Assembly: GCF_047495875.1 (NCBI RefSeq)
Contig: NC_092497.1
Location: 74,819,463-74,883,462 of the forward strand
Length of the DNA stretch: 64,000 bases
Source of the DNA: Pithys albifrons albifrons
Lineage: Eukaryota > Chordata > Aves > Passeriformes > Thamnophilidae
Direction of reading: 5' to 3'
Position 1 is the stretch's first letter, and every line of letters starts with the position of its first letter. Positions 37,561 through 51,300 of the stretch are shown one piece after another. The translations under genes and the position numbers were made by a program. The notes below the pieces were generated by a model. It saw only the letters and a program-made list of their open reading frames with translations. It had not been told where the DNA came from and did no database searches.

Positions 37561-40500
37561 TAGAAAAAATAATTACTGTCTCTAATATATATTTGTTTCC
37601 TACTTACTAATAATTGAGAAGTGTTTTGACATCTTGTGAATTAAAGAAAAGCTATCACTCTATTAGCTACTGATAAACAGAGAGGTGACAGATAGATCTT
37701 GGAATCACCATAGGCAGTCTCTAAAATCATCAACGAAGGTTGCAGCAGCAGCAAAAAACAAAGCCAAGAAAATGTGGGACATCATCAGGAAAGATATTGT
37801 GAAAAAGACTGAGGGACATTTTTCCACTATTTAAAGCCTTGGAGTAATCACATCTTAAATGCTTTACCAAGCTCCAGTCTCCGCATCTTTAGTAGGACAC
37901 ACTGATTAACAGAAAAGAAGAACCAAAATGAAGGAGATTGATAGAGACTTCCTTTCAAAGAGAGATGGTGACTAAGGGGGAATTAAGAGTGAGCCTTATA
38001 AAATTTTGGGAGTAGTGGGAAGGGGAAACATGGCTATTCAATGAATCTTGTAGTATCAGAGCTAGGGGGAAATCCATGAAATCAGGAAATTGCAGAAGTC
38101 AGATGAAAGTAAGTATGTGACATAGCAGGTAGCAAACTCACTGTCTCAGGAAGTTGTGAAGAAAAAGTATTACCAAGTCCAAAAAAAGAATTATTAGACA
38201 AAATGATGAGCAACATGTCTAGAAAATAATACTAAAATGAGTAGGTACGAATGTAAGCAGTAAAATCCTAATACAGTAATTCTAGAAACCTTCTAGTGAA
38301 TTTGGGTAAGAAGGAGATCATCTATAAGTTTTCTTGTTTTTTCTGAAAGAACATGAAAATTTTGTTCAGGTCAGCATAGCTTAAACACATCTTACCATTT
38401 GTAAAACTGACACATGTGGCAATAAGCATGTCACAGTGATATCAGTACTAAAGTTGGCCTTTCAACCTATCTGATCAGTCATAAGCCAAATTCTAGCACA
38501 GAACTTAAGAACTAGCAGCACATCCAAAGCATAATCTTCATTCAAACACAAGAAAAAAAATTCTATTTGCTAACAGCAAAAGTAGTAGGAACTACCTTGT
38601 TAACTTCTTTTGGAAACTGCATGACTGTCTTCTGTGTTAAAAGACACCTGTAGAGAGACCACCTTCCTTGTTATATGCCTTCTGGAGAGAAATACTAACG
38701 CTAAGGACTCAAAACACAATGAAAGTACCAGCATCCATATCTCCATTCTGAAGTTATGCCCCACCTAGATTGTCAAAATCATAGATATCTAGTATTAAAA
38801 AAAACGCCAACCAATATAAAAAATACACCAAAACTATTCCCTCAAAAAGAAATAGTCCATTTTATGCCCCAGGGTGGAGGTTGGAAGGTGACGAATAACA
38901 GCTTTCCAGTAATCTTACATCTCTCACTTCTCTGGTCAGTTTATGACTGTCATTTGCACGTAGCAATACATGGGTTTGTTCTCCTGGCTTCAGAGCTGGC
39001 CAGTGCCTGCATTGCAATGCATGCACAGTCTTTCCCTGGGAAAAGTGTGTTAAATTACTATCCCAGACAGTTTCTGGCTACAGAGCAGAAAAAGCTTTAT
39101 TGCTACGTAAGAATTAATTTCACCCATAAGTAAAAACAACAAAGGAGTGGTTAGGCACAAGCACTGTGGACACTGTGTACATAAAAGCCCCAACACAGCA
39201 CAATAGTCTCTGTGAGATTCCACAACTGGACTGCATCTTCTCAGTTGCTCTGCCTTCCCCTCAGAGGACCACAAGAGAATTTCTGAATGTGTAAAAGGTC
39301 TCTTCTCTCTCAGGCACAAGCTACATCAAAAAACCTATGACCCTCCAGGTAATGTTATTCCTCACCCTGAATGCTCTCTGCCAGCCTGTCAGTGCTAAGT
39401 GTTCTGACTAGCAACTGTTAATTTTTAAGACCTATGCTATTCAAACTGATTGTGACTCCAATACTATTAAAACTATAAACTAATGTGACAACTGACAACA
39501 TGGCTTTGAGAAAGCTAAACAGACAAGCGAACTTTCAGAGGCATCAAAATGTAAAGAATTATATAGAGAAACATAGAGGAAAAAAATTGATATTGCACAT
39601 CTCAAGGAAAGCAGAACAGAGTAACAAGAGGCAAAGATATTCTTAAATAAGGCCCGGAGTGGGGTTCATCAGCACAAGCCCAAGAACATCCCACCCTTGG
39701 AATGATTAACATATTGCAAGATTTTCCAACTTGAAAATAAATGGTTTGATGTTGAGGCATTAAAACCAACAGGTTTTAAAATGAGCTTCAACTAGCCTCC
39801 CGCTTCTGAAGGCAAAAACACCAGGCTCTTCCAGCAGACAACAATATCAAGTAGAGCTGTTTGGGATTGGACAAGTCAAACACTGCAAGCCTGCAGATAT
39901 ACTGTTCTCTCTTACACAAGTTAGCCCATTCAGGGCTCTTGAGTTTACCATGTTTACATCCACCAAGTCTTTGACATTTTACATGACTTCCATTTAAACA
40001 CTTTTTTATCTGCTTTTCCTGTATCAAAGTACCCGTTACAGAGTTTTTGACAGACTAATGATTGAAGAACTTCTTGGGTTAGGAAATATGGATTAGGAAA
40101 AAAGGGCATGATGAAAGCTAGTTGAAATAGTCCATATTTCATTAATTCCTTCAGTTGCTCACCCATGCCCTCTTCTAGAAATGTTTTTTTACAATAATCA
40201 TGGATTACTGCTGATAAAGTATTATCTCTAGCATTTTAGATATTTACCCTGGGACCTCAAATGACTTTATATTCTCTCATTTTAATTATGCATACACAAT
40301 ATAACATAGGGATTTGGAGATAAGAAAACATGAGGCCTTGGGACGATTTATTACATAAGAAATAACAAACATTGATTTATTTATTACCTAAACAAGAATA
40401 TTGAAAAGAAATAACATAGTAAAAATCTTTTGCCAGATATGGCTAGTCCTTGGATCTGTTCACACTCTCTTGACTGCTCACATCCTTTTTGCACACAGCA

Positions 40501-41302
40501 CCTCAGGCTTTCCCAGCTGTTGGCCCTTGCAGGACTCTGACCTCTGAAGAACAGCGAAGAGAGGCACAGAACATAAGTACCTGTGCTTTCCAGAGTGAAG
40601 TGGGACAGTCTATCTGTATATGCTGTAGACTGAATGACTTCTGCAGTTAAAACGTCCTTCATAGCAATTTTGAATCTTTGCATGCAATGCCAGCAGAATA
40701 ATCTTGACCATCATAGGGAACTCTAGAATATCCCTTTTTCTGCACATGGTTCCAGGCACATAGCAAAAGAAAACCTTCTCTCACCATTAAGATATCATGC
40801 TTTCTGGAAAAGCAATGGGAATTAACAAAAAATATTTGAAAAAAAGAAAATTATGATAAAAGGATACTAACAGTAATACCAAAATTTATGTGTTCAAGGC
40901 CTCTACCCTAATCCTGTCAGTCAGGAAACAAGCTGCAATGCAGATGCTGATTTAACAAGAAAAGAAACTGAAATCACATTTTACAGGAAAGTGTGACAAG
41001 GAACAATGGAGATGTGAAGACCTAATGTCATGTTGCTATTTTTTAATTAAAAACTAGTGCTTATTACTCTCATTAGATACATTCACTGAATCCAGTTGAA
41101 TGCTGTTTTCTGAAATTTGTTCTGACTTCACATTACCTGTAAATGCTAGAGAATCAGATCTAGAAACCCACAGATGTGCCATTCAGGAAAACCTGATATC
41201 CTCCACAGACTACGCACGAAGAAGTAGTCAAACCCTCAGAGACAGCCACAGCATGGAGGAGCACCACTAAGGCTGAGCACTTATTTCCATTAAAAAGATT
41301 AT

Positions 41303-41327
41303 ACGGACCGTTCGAAAATCCGTATCA
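41303..41327. other. Short CpG-containing palindrome
   Basis: ATACGGA and TCCGTAT form perfect inverted 7-mers around a short spacer with CCGTTCGAAAA. Three or more CpGs in a CpG-poor intron are unusual, but the site is short. Confidence 0.4.
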
Positions 41328-43199
41328 CTGTTTATGTTGCAATCTGCTGAGTCTCCAATGCACAGAGGCCAAAACGTATCAGAAAAATAAGTTAAATCCT
41401 AGCCATTTTCCCATCACATTTTTTTAAATGGCATCGGGAAAATTGCCTAATTAGTTTATCTATTAAAAAGTTTGTCTTTAGTCTTTCTCAAATATTTTCC
41501 AATCTGTGCAGCTTCAGTGCCCACAGTGGAAAGAGTATTTCCAAAAATAAGACAGATCTAAAACTATGCTGACACCAGTTAAGCAGATCAGCAGAGAAGC
41601 ACTGAAGTGCATTATGATTTGGACCTTGTTCACAAGTTGGGTTTCAGGTAGTCTGTTCAAGACAACAATCCCCATGGCCACTGAAGTCAAATTGTGAATT
41701 AGCATTCTAACACCAGCTGACTCTAGGGAAAACAGTGACCAAGGACTACACAGAACCTCCTTCCACAGTGAGAGGCAGAAATTTTTCCCTCAGAATTTCC
41801 TCTTTAGCAATAGTATCTCAAAGTGCCTTAACATACAGAGGCAGGCACTGAATATATTTCAAAAGCATAGCTCTGGAAGCAGTTGTTAATTAAAACAAGA
41901 GAAGATGATAGTAAATAGCTGGAAAGGTACAATGTGACTGACAAAGATTCACAGGTGTCCTTAGCAGTGTAATGCAACGCAGTGACAGGCAAGCACATGC
42001 CATCATCCATTGCCAAAGGCATGCCTGGCCTTTGAACACGCGGTGTGCACACATCTTCAGACTCCTACAGGGTTTTTTCTATAATATCACAGACAAAGGG
42101 ATAACTTCAGCCAGTTCATTCTCCATTTTCATTTTCTGAAAATTCCACCTGTTAAACCACAGAGTAACTCAAAGATTGCAGTCCAGCATAACCTACCAAA
42201 GGCAGGAGAGAAATGAAGAATCAGTAATGTGAGGTGACAACTATTCAGTTTTCTTCCTGCATGTTATGTCTAAATCCTGAATAGTATCTCCATCCAAGTT
42301 GTACCAGTTTCACAGAAATCAAACCATTTACCCCATAAACACGGAGCTTCATGTACTGAATAGATGATATTTTTTACACCAGATATTTCAATTGAAGAGC
42401 AGTAAAACCAGTTCTTTTTAACATCTGTAAGTCTCTCTGATGTTTCTAAGGTGTTTCAGGAAAGATTTATTCCTATAAAGCTTTTACAAAGACTGCATCG
42501 ACAATAATCCACATGAGGGATTAACCACAGGGTAATTAATATTCTGAACCAAAGAGTGGTACAGCAATGTGACAGAATGTCTTACTGTATCTTAATTTCA
42601 TTATTTAAATGACATCACAAATACCCATCAGATTTATACCCAGTTGAAGAAGCAAGAGAGCAGCTCTGACATGCATAGGCACAGACAGAAACAGAAATGC
42701 AAAACACTATTTCTGGGACTCAGCTGACTGTGTATACAGCTGTGAAGCACAGACGTCTTTTAAGTCAAAGGGTGACAATATTATTAATACATTTTCAAAT
42801 TATCTTAAACACACACCACAAAAAATGTGGTTGTCAAGTCAACAGATCAGAGAGAAAAAAAAAGCCAAACAAAAATCTGTCAAAAAAGCCAACTAGCTAT
42901 CAAGGTTTCATGAGTATCCTCCATCACATGCTAATGAATCTTTCTCTTCTGGCCCTCTGCTTTATGTGATGAAGAGAATTCTTAGAGGTGAGTTACATGA
43001 TTATGCTTCATTTATTCACTTCAGGAGCATATCCTAAACTTTGTGAAAGAGACACATGCAGAGACAAAACAAATCTTCCCAAATAGCAACCCTGGGAAAC
43101 TATCAAACTGATCAGATATAAAAATGTGTCATATTAATGATGAGTCAAATGATTTCTCCTTTTTAAGGTCTTAGTAATAGTAGTTTTAACAAAAGACTG

Positions 43200-44608
43200 T
43201 GTCTTGGGTTGAGTTGGCAAAATGCCAACTGCCCAATACAGAGTCAGTCTCCCTCCCCCTCCACTGAGAAAAGGAAAAGGGAAAAAAAACCCTCCAAGAT
43301 TTAAATTTAAACTAGTTATATTTATACAGAAAAGAGAAAAATAAAAGAAGACTACAATATAACACACAACTACACAAGTTAGAAATAACAAAAAATAACT
43401 CCCCACTCCCCATCGAACACAAATTCCACCATTGTAGCTACAAATCACTCAGGAGAACTCAACCCTCTGAGGAACAGACCCAAGTAGAGAGAAAGACTAA
43501 GAAGAAACATTTTACTCTCCTAAGATACCATAGCAGTGAGGTGGTTGGGCCTGGCCAGGAAAACAACATGACATGTCTTTCTCAAACAAGTAGCCATCAG
43601 GAACTGAACTAAGGCCCTCCTACACTTGCTTTTATATTCAAGATGATGTCAGAATATGGTATGAAATATTGTTATGGGTTTAGCTAGGTGTAGGCCTAAA
43701 TTTAGGCTTTAGATTTCAGAGTAGGCCTGAGACTACCAGCTGACTTGAGCTGGGCTGGGCCAGCTGACAGCTGACTACTACTGGCCAATTGTATTCCATA
43801 CCATATTCCGACATCATCTCAAAATATAAAAGCCAGTGCGAGAGTGGCTTGGTCAGTTCCTTCAAGCTGTGGTCCCAGGAAGACACACTGTGCCATCCCA
43901 GGAGGGGCAGGAGAACCAGGCCCAGCACTGGCTTACCACCATGTTATCTTAGGGAAGTAAAATGTTTATTCTTAGTCTTTCTCTCTGCTTGGGTCTGCCT
44001 CTGGGGAATTGAGTTCTCTAGAGTGATTTGTAGTTAGAATGATAGGATTTGTGTTCAATGGGGGAGTTGTTTTTTGCTATTTCTAACTTGTGTAAGTGTG
44101 TGTTATATTGTAGTTTTCTTTTAATTTTCTCTTTTCTGTATAAATATATATAATTAGTTTGGGTTTAAACCTGTTCTGAGTTTCCAGATTGGTTCTTATT
44201 TCCCTTTCTCCCTTTTTCTCAGCGGGCGGGGGAGGGAGGCTGACATCTGTATTGGGCAGTTTGCATTTTGCCAGCTCAACCACAGACAGATAACTGGTGG
44301 AGAATGATCAAGGACACTGGCAGGTGTCCCAGGAGCTTGGCAGGCTTCCCAGGAGAATTGTTATGTAAACACACCTTGCTATCTGCATTGTTTTGGTACA
44401 CCTAGAACAAAAAACATAATGTTTTCTTACTGCTGGATGCTTGTGTTAGCTTTTTTGTATCTGCTGTGAATGTAGCCACTCCAGGGAGAGGCCTTACATT
44501 GGCCAGTAGCAGTCAGCTGTCAGCTGGCTGGACCCAGCTCGAATCAGCTGATTATCTCACACCTACTCTGACAACTAAAGCCTAAATTTAGGCCTAGCTT
44601 AAACCACA
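43200..44608 (-). mobile_element. Outer ERV LTR (minus) split by a second, inverted LTR
   Basis: On the minus strand the LTR begins TGTGGTTTAAGCTAGGCC at 44608 and ends AACTCAACCCAAGACA at 43200. A 5-bp target-site duplication, GACTG, is present at 43195-43199 and 44609-44613. Its 5' part covers about 44493-44608 and its 3' part, with a TATA box (rc of 43631-43636), covers 43200-43669. Between them sits a related LTR in the opposite orientation. Five-base duplications fit ERVL-type integration. No internal viral genes remain. Confidence 0.82.
43670..44285 (+). mobile_element. Inner ERV LTR (plus), same family as the outer LTR
   Basis: It starts TGTTATGGGTTTAGC and ends GCTCAACCACA, with a TATA box (AAAATATAAAAGCC, 43821-43834). 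Its U3 start aligns with the inverted segment at 44493-44608 and its U5 end with the inverted segment at 43200-43280, so it forms large inverted arms with the outer LTR. About 207 bp (44286-44492) follow before the outer LTR resumes; they may be a scrap of internal retroviral sequence or a U3 segment specific to the outer LTR. No clean duplication of the inner target could be read. Confidence 0.8.
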
Positions 44609-44891
44609 GACTGTTGCCCATTTTTCATACAACAACTTGATTTTAAAAATTCATTTGAAATGTTCCAGCAAAGACTAAACCATACTGACAGCAGATACAC
44701 TTCAGTGAGCCAGTTCTAAGTGCTCTGCATTTTGATAAAGCTTCTCCTGGGAGGATATCCAAGCAGTTTTTAAAAAATCAATTAAGGCTCTTGAATAAGA
44801 AGGGTCTATACAAATTTATACTCTGGCTCATAAAAAGTAAAACATTCATCCAAGGACAAACAGAAACATATAATGCAAATCCGTTGACTTC

Positions 44892-45038
44892 CTGGTTTAC
44901 AGCTTGTTCGCTCAGCTGAACAGTTTCAGTACTTCATCCAAGATAAACAGCTATAATACGAATGGCATGCTTCAGCTGTTCTATACAAACTATAAACACG
45001 CCATTCAGCTGAATGCAAGCTGTTCCTGAAACTTCCAG
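44892..45038. repeat. Imperfect 147-bp hairpin centred on GCATGC
   Basis: The arms run outward from GCATGC (44965-44970). Shared inverted blocks include CTGG at the tips, ACAGCTTG and TCAGCTGAA in the outer arms, and AACAGCT in the inner arms. The pairing is broken by several indels. It could be an old palindromic MITE or a chance fold. Confidence 0.45.
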
Positions 45039-45624
45039 TATGAGACCAGTGAGTTGTGGTCATAAGAATTTTCAGTGTTTGGGGACAGCATCAGTGAAGA
45101 ACTCTAGGCAACAAGTGCTGGAAATACTCTGTTCTCCTGCAGCAGGTAGCTAACAGTGGTGCAGCCTTCTGACTAACACTATGGCAAACCACACACATAT
45201 TCCTGCACAGTTGGTGCAGAGGTCAAAAGTGCTGTTGCTTTCCTACATTTTCCCCCACATACATTTCTCAAAAAATGCTCCAAGCAACAAAATATCCACA
45301 ATGGCTAGTAGGAAGGGCAAAGTTTCCATTCATTAAGTATGACTGAGCTGTGGTACAGCTCTGTTTTCACAGCATAAATTGGAAAAATTTCAAAGTAAGC
45401 AACAAGAATTTTTACCCTCCACAGCAGCTGTACATTAAAAATATACATATGCAGCACCTCTACATCAGTTTCCTAAGGTCTATCGGTATTTCAAAATGAC
45501 TATGTTGTTTGTGGTGCTATCCTAAAGACACACGCAAGGAAATTCAGTGACACTATACATATAACTATTGAAATAGTGGCTCTACTGAATTAAACCTCAT
45601 AGATTGCTTCACACAGATACACAC

Positions 45625-45740
45625 ATACAAAAAACAAAACAAAACAAAAAAACGCAACAAAACAAAACAAACGCACAAACCCCAAAGAAAATTAACTATT
45701 TTGAAAAACCCCATAAAACAACTAACCAATCAACTAACCA
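45625..45740. repeat. AAAC-rich low-complexity tract
   Basis: Imperfect (AAAAC)n/(CAAA)n units, the third such tract in the window. A 70-codon open frame through it is compositional only. Confidence 0.8.
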
Positions 45741-46077
45741 CACAACACTAAGAAACAAAAGTAACTTCCTCACAACCACAATTGTTGCCATGGAAAAAGC
45801 CAGGATAAACTTTTAACTTTGCCCAATAATTTGACCATTGATTCATTTTCTGAAAGAGAAACTTCTCTTTCTGAAAGTTCTTCTACAACATCCCTAATTC
45901 TCTGTATGTTATAGAAAAGTACCCTTAAACTGCTTCAAAAAATCTGTAAGTATCACAGTAAATGCAAGAGTGATCAATAGTGCAAATCTCGCCCTATTCT
46001 AATTTTAGCCAAAATAGTGAGAATCCTACCCTACACAATAAACTGCCTTTCTTTGAACTTGTTGACAATGGGAATTA

Positions 46078-47011
<934 letters not shown>

Positions 47012-48762
47012 CAAACAAACACTGCCTCTGATACTATGAAGGAGTGACCTCCAAAAGTCTTACAAAATAGCCAGTGTAAAGGTTAGCTCAGGCAGAGATT
47101 CAAACAAAAGCAGTAAATATTATATGTTCTCTATTTTCAGGTGGGTTTTTTTGCAAATGATAAATAGTAAGCAATGATAATACTACAAAATTGAAGAAAC
47201 CATTCAGTTAATGAAGCTAAACACAACAGAATTATTTCTGTTTCCATTATTTATTAAGGCTACAGTACCTAACCCTGAGCAACAGGATCAATACCAGGCC
47301 CCAAGTACAACACTGTCACAGAAAAAGGGGAAAGGGAAATGGAATGGGAATGGGCCTCTCAAGCCCTTTGACTCACAGCAAAGTGCAGACATTTTAAAAG
47401 TCTCTTAGTCTCAATATATACTCCACATATCCAATCAATTTTAAGACCTTGAAGAGATGGACCTTTTGGAGCTTTTACAGCAAAAAGAAAGGGAAGACAG
47501 AAGAAAAGGGCAAACAAAATCACAGAGAAAATGGAGGGCGACACCAGGTCAAAGACAGAACCATTTTTTGTTCATTGTATAACGATAAACACTAAGCTAC
47601 CAGAACACTTTACTATACCATCTCCTTAAGCTTACTAGTTCACTGACTGGTAAGAATTGCAGATGGAAATTAGTTCAACGATCAAGATGTTTGTCAAGCT
47701 GCTCTGAGTGCAGTATTTACCTGTATGCTGGAGTGTTCCAGAAACACACCTCTGGGTATCACACAGTTCCATGTGATGTACAACAGCAACAGAAAATAAG
47801 AATAGTTTTCTGAGGAAAAAGGAATGTCTTCTTCTTACAAGACCTTATGTTGCACTATTTTAAGTATGATCAGCCTCAACCAAAACTGCTGATTTCACAT
47901 TTTTTCCTTGTTTAAATCACTATTCATTTAAGACATAAGTAGGAATGTGAGAAGGGATTGGGATGAAAAGGTGAAAAATACTTGGGGGAAAAAAAAGCAA
48001 GGAAAACAACACATAGAAATAAAGATTAAATGAAGAAAGTAAAACAATCCCCAGTTGCTATTTAGAAATAGAACTTTCACACTAACCAAATCTGGACAAG
48101 CCACTGAAGGAGAAACGCTCAACTGCCTTCTGTAAATTTTCCCACCTTAGATGTGACTGTGGCATTGTCTTACAGTGACTGGAAACAGACCGAAAAAAAA
48201 AAGTACACTATTGTATCTTCCCTGCTATGTAATGGCAAACTAGAAGGTAAAGAGAACTCAATGTCCCAAAAAGAAACACAGCCACTCAGAAACTCACTCA
48301 AGAGTCACTGAAAGAATATTAAATGGTTCTGTTTCTTCTCAATAACCTTCCTAAAACCAAACAAGGGAGAAAAATCTGCACTTTCAGGATACTCTTCCAC
48401 TTATGAAACATGATAGAAGAGACATTAAATAAGCCAGAGTTCCTCCTCAGCAAAAAAGAGACTTCAAAACACCCTGGCAGATTTAGAATTTGTTTCTGCT
48501 TGAAATTATTTCTGCTTGGTTGAACAGCTAAGGTATGACTCTGCAGAGCCCTAGGAAATACAAGGCTACTGCAAGACCCTAAAACATACTGAACTCAACC
48601 CAGATTTTTACATGTCAAGGAAATAATTAAAAAGTTTACTATGGTAAAAAGAAAAAAAGAATTACATTAAAAGACCCACACTCTGGCTTTATGCCACTGT
48701 TGCCCCATATCTTAAGTTTGCATCATCTGGTATGAAATACTTCCTTGGTTACCCAGTCAGGT

Positions 48763-49126
48763 ATGGGCGGTCCCATGGTGTAATGGTGAGCACTCCGGAC
48801 TCTGATCACAAGGTCGTGAGTTCCAGTCTCAGTGGAGACTGTACCAGGCAGTTCAAGCCTCCCTGCCATCCCATCCCGTCAGATCTCGGCTGCTCAGCAG
48901 GGTCAGCCCCAGTTAGTACCGGGTGCTGTGACAGTCCTGAGGACTTCACTGTCACTGTCCAAGCTCGCTCGGCCATGGCAGATGGACCTTGGGACTTAAA
49001 CGGTGGGGCCAGTTCTGCGCACGCTGAGCCTCACCTAAACAATCCACTGCGCAGGCTCGAAGGGCACACCCACGTGGGGACAGCCCTTCCCAAATCTTCA
49101 TTCGCGAAGTTTGGCCATACATACAT
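48763..49126 (+). mobile_element. Composite tRNA-Gln-like / 5S rRNA-derived SINE, copy 2 (full length)
   Basis: A tRNA-Gln-like head (GGTCCCATGGTGTAATGGTG, GCACTCCGGACTCTGATCAC, GTGAGTTCCAGTCTCAGTGG) supplies A- and B-box-like RNA polymerase III promoter sequences. A linker leads to 5S-derived sequence (GTCAGATCTCGGCTGCTCAG, GTTAGTACCGGGTGCTGTGA) with a roughly 26-base internal deletion relative to copy 1. The unique body and a CCATACATACATAC tail follow. A 12-bp target-site duplication, ACCCAGTCAGGT, lies at 48751-48762 and 49127-49138. The tail differs from CR1 8-mers, so a non-CR1 LINE may mobilise it. Confidence 0.9.
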
Positions 49127-50718
49127 ACCCAGTCAGGTGACAGCTGTCTCCCAATCCACATGGATTCTCTGTGCCTGCTTATTTGAGGCCTAGCTAAAAC
49201 CACTACAGGTAACCACATAAAAATAACAGCTTCCCCATATAAAAAGAGTATCATAGTGACGAGAGGATAGCACACACTACACTATAAAAGTAGTCAACAT
49301 TCATGGGAAAGGTTAAAGTAGGAAATGTTTTACTTGTAGCAGAAGAACCGTATACAGAAACATGCACGAATGCACTGAATATGCAGTAGATTTGTCAAGG
49401 CAGTTTGAAGCCTATTTTGCAGATCTTTCCCTACAATCAAGCTTCTCTAACAACTTTCCTCCTCAGTAGTGAAGCAAGCAATATAAGGCTGCTGCAGCAG
49501 CCCACTAAACAGAGATCCTTTCTCAGAATCTGCAAGAATGTAACAAAACCAGTCTGTAATTTGAAAGGTAAAAAGAGTATGATCTCCTCCACCTAGTCCA
49601 TCTCTGGAGATAAGGTTTCCTGCAATTATACGAGGGAACAGGATCCTTTTTTTCTGTTCCCTTTTCCCCGTTAACAAATCAGTGATAATGAAGACTTCAA
49701 TGAGGAAGGAAAGAACCCTCAAAGCTTTCCACTTTCCATCTTAATTTTAAAACAGATCACAAGCCTAAGGTTTTTCCAAAGAATCACTTAATGATATGTA
49801 AATGTTTAGCAAACCTTTGCTTTACAGATATTACCACACTGGGGAAACACATGTGAGAACTTCATGTTCTCTCATTTACTATATTCTCATAGTGGAAACC
49901 AAGATAAGCATTGAATTTTATTAGCTCAAGAGATAATATTGTCAAGCCAGACAATTTACAATTCCTTGAAAGAAAAATTACTTTCTACCACCTACACATT
50001 GAAGTGGAAACAGTAACAACAAACCTTCCAAAACACAACTCAATTAACAGAAGCACATTTCATCAACACGAAACTAGTGTGCATAAAATCAGTTTAATAA
50101 TAGCTATTTCTTATAAGCCTTTTCCTTCAGAGGGATCCTTTATCTATCAGATAAGGAGCAGCTAGCATAGTGAAATGCCCAAAGCTTTGCCAGAATTTCT
50201 TACCATCACAGTTTCCTTTCTTACTAAAACAGATTCACAGTTAGAATAATTTCAAAGGACTTTAGCGTGGAGAATAGTGCTGATGGCAAACTTCATTGCA
50301 GTAGAGCTATTAGTTTGCCAGTTTATGTGCTAATAGAACATAAGAGATGAAGGCAAAAGAACAAATAAAATCATTTAAATTAAATGCTGAAACTGGTCCT
50401 AATCTAGACATGAAGGAACCACATACATAGCATAGAAGATTTCCAGACAACTGATTGTATGTTTTTAAAATCTATTTCAGTTGTATTTAACTAAGATAAA
50501 GTATTCAATGTACATGAAACAGTAGGAACTCCCTGAAGTAAACCCAAACCTACGACACTGTGAACAGAACAAAGAGCTGCCTTCCTTGGTACAGATACCA
50601 GTAAGGGACTGAGCCTCATGGGCTCTCATCTTTAACAAAGCCCACAAGAAAAACTACATATTCATATTACCTTTTTTTCCACAGAAGGAGAATCTGAAAA
50701 AAGTAAAATATATTTATG

Positions 50719-51300
50719 TAGGCTGGTTTTGGCTGTACTAGAGTTAATTTTCATGGTGGCAAGTATGAGGCTGTCTTTTGGATTTGTGCTGAACACAGGG
50801 TTGATAACATAGAGGTGCTTTTGTTATTGCTGAGCAGGACTTACACAGAGCCAAGGCCTTTTCTGCCTTTCATATTGCCATATCAGTGAGAGGGCTGGGG
50901 ACACATGGCATGTTGGGAGGAGACACAGCTGGGACAGCTGGTCCCAACTGACCAAAGGGATATTCAATATGATATCATGCTCAGTATACAAAGTGGGAGG
51001 AAGAAGGGGAAAGGGAGAATATTTGGAGTGTGTCATTGGTCTTCCAAAATCACCATTATACATGATGGGGTCCTGCTCTTCTGTAGGTAGTTGAACACCT
51101 CCTTGTTCATGGGAATTGGAGACTTATTTCCTCATTTTCCTTTGTTTGTGTGCAGGACTTTTGCTTTCCTTATTAAACTGTCTTTATTCCAACACATGTG
51201 TTCTCTGGCTTATTCCCCTGATTCTTCCCCTGATTCCCCTGGTAGGTGTGAGCGAGTGGCTGCCTGGGGCTTGGTTGCTGGCTGTGGTTAAACCACAACA
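50719..51300 (+). mobile_element. Solo ERVL-type LTR with 5-bp duplication
   Basis: It begins TAGGCTGGTTTTGGCTGTAC and ends GTTAAACCACAACA. The body matches a common bird LTR I recognise (AGAGTTAATTTTC, TTGATAACA, CAAAGGGATATTC). The direct repeat TTATG flanks it at 50714-50718 and 51301-51305. The first dinucleotide is TA rather than TG, most simply a later point mutation. A TATA-like TATACAA (near 50986) and an ATTAAA (near 51173) are in the expected order. It is 582 bp with no internal region. Confidence 0.88.

Noticed and set aside
48770..48840. Functional tRNA-Gln gene
   Set aside because: The A- and B-box-like parts match, but the anticodon arm and acceptor pairing are disrupted and the sequence continues directly into the SINE.
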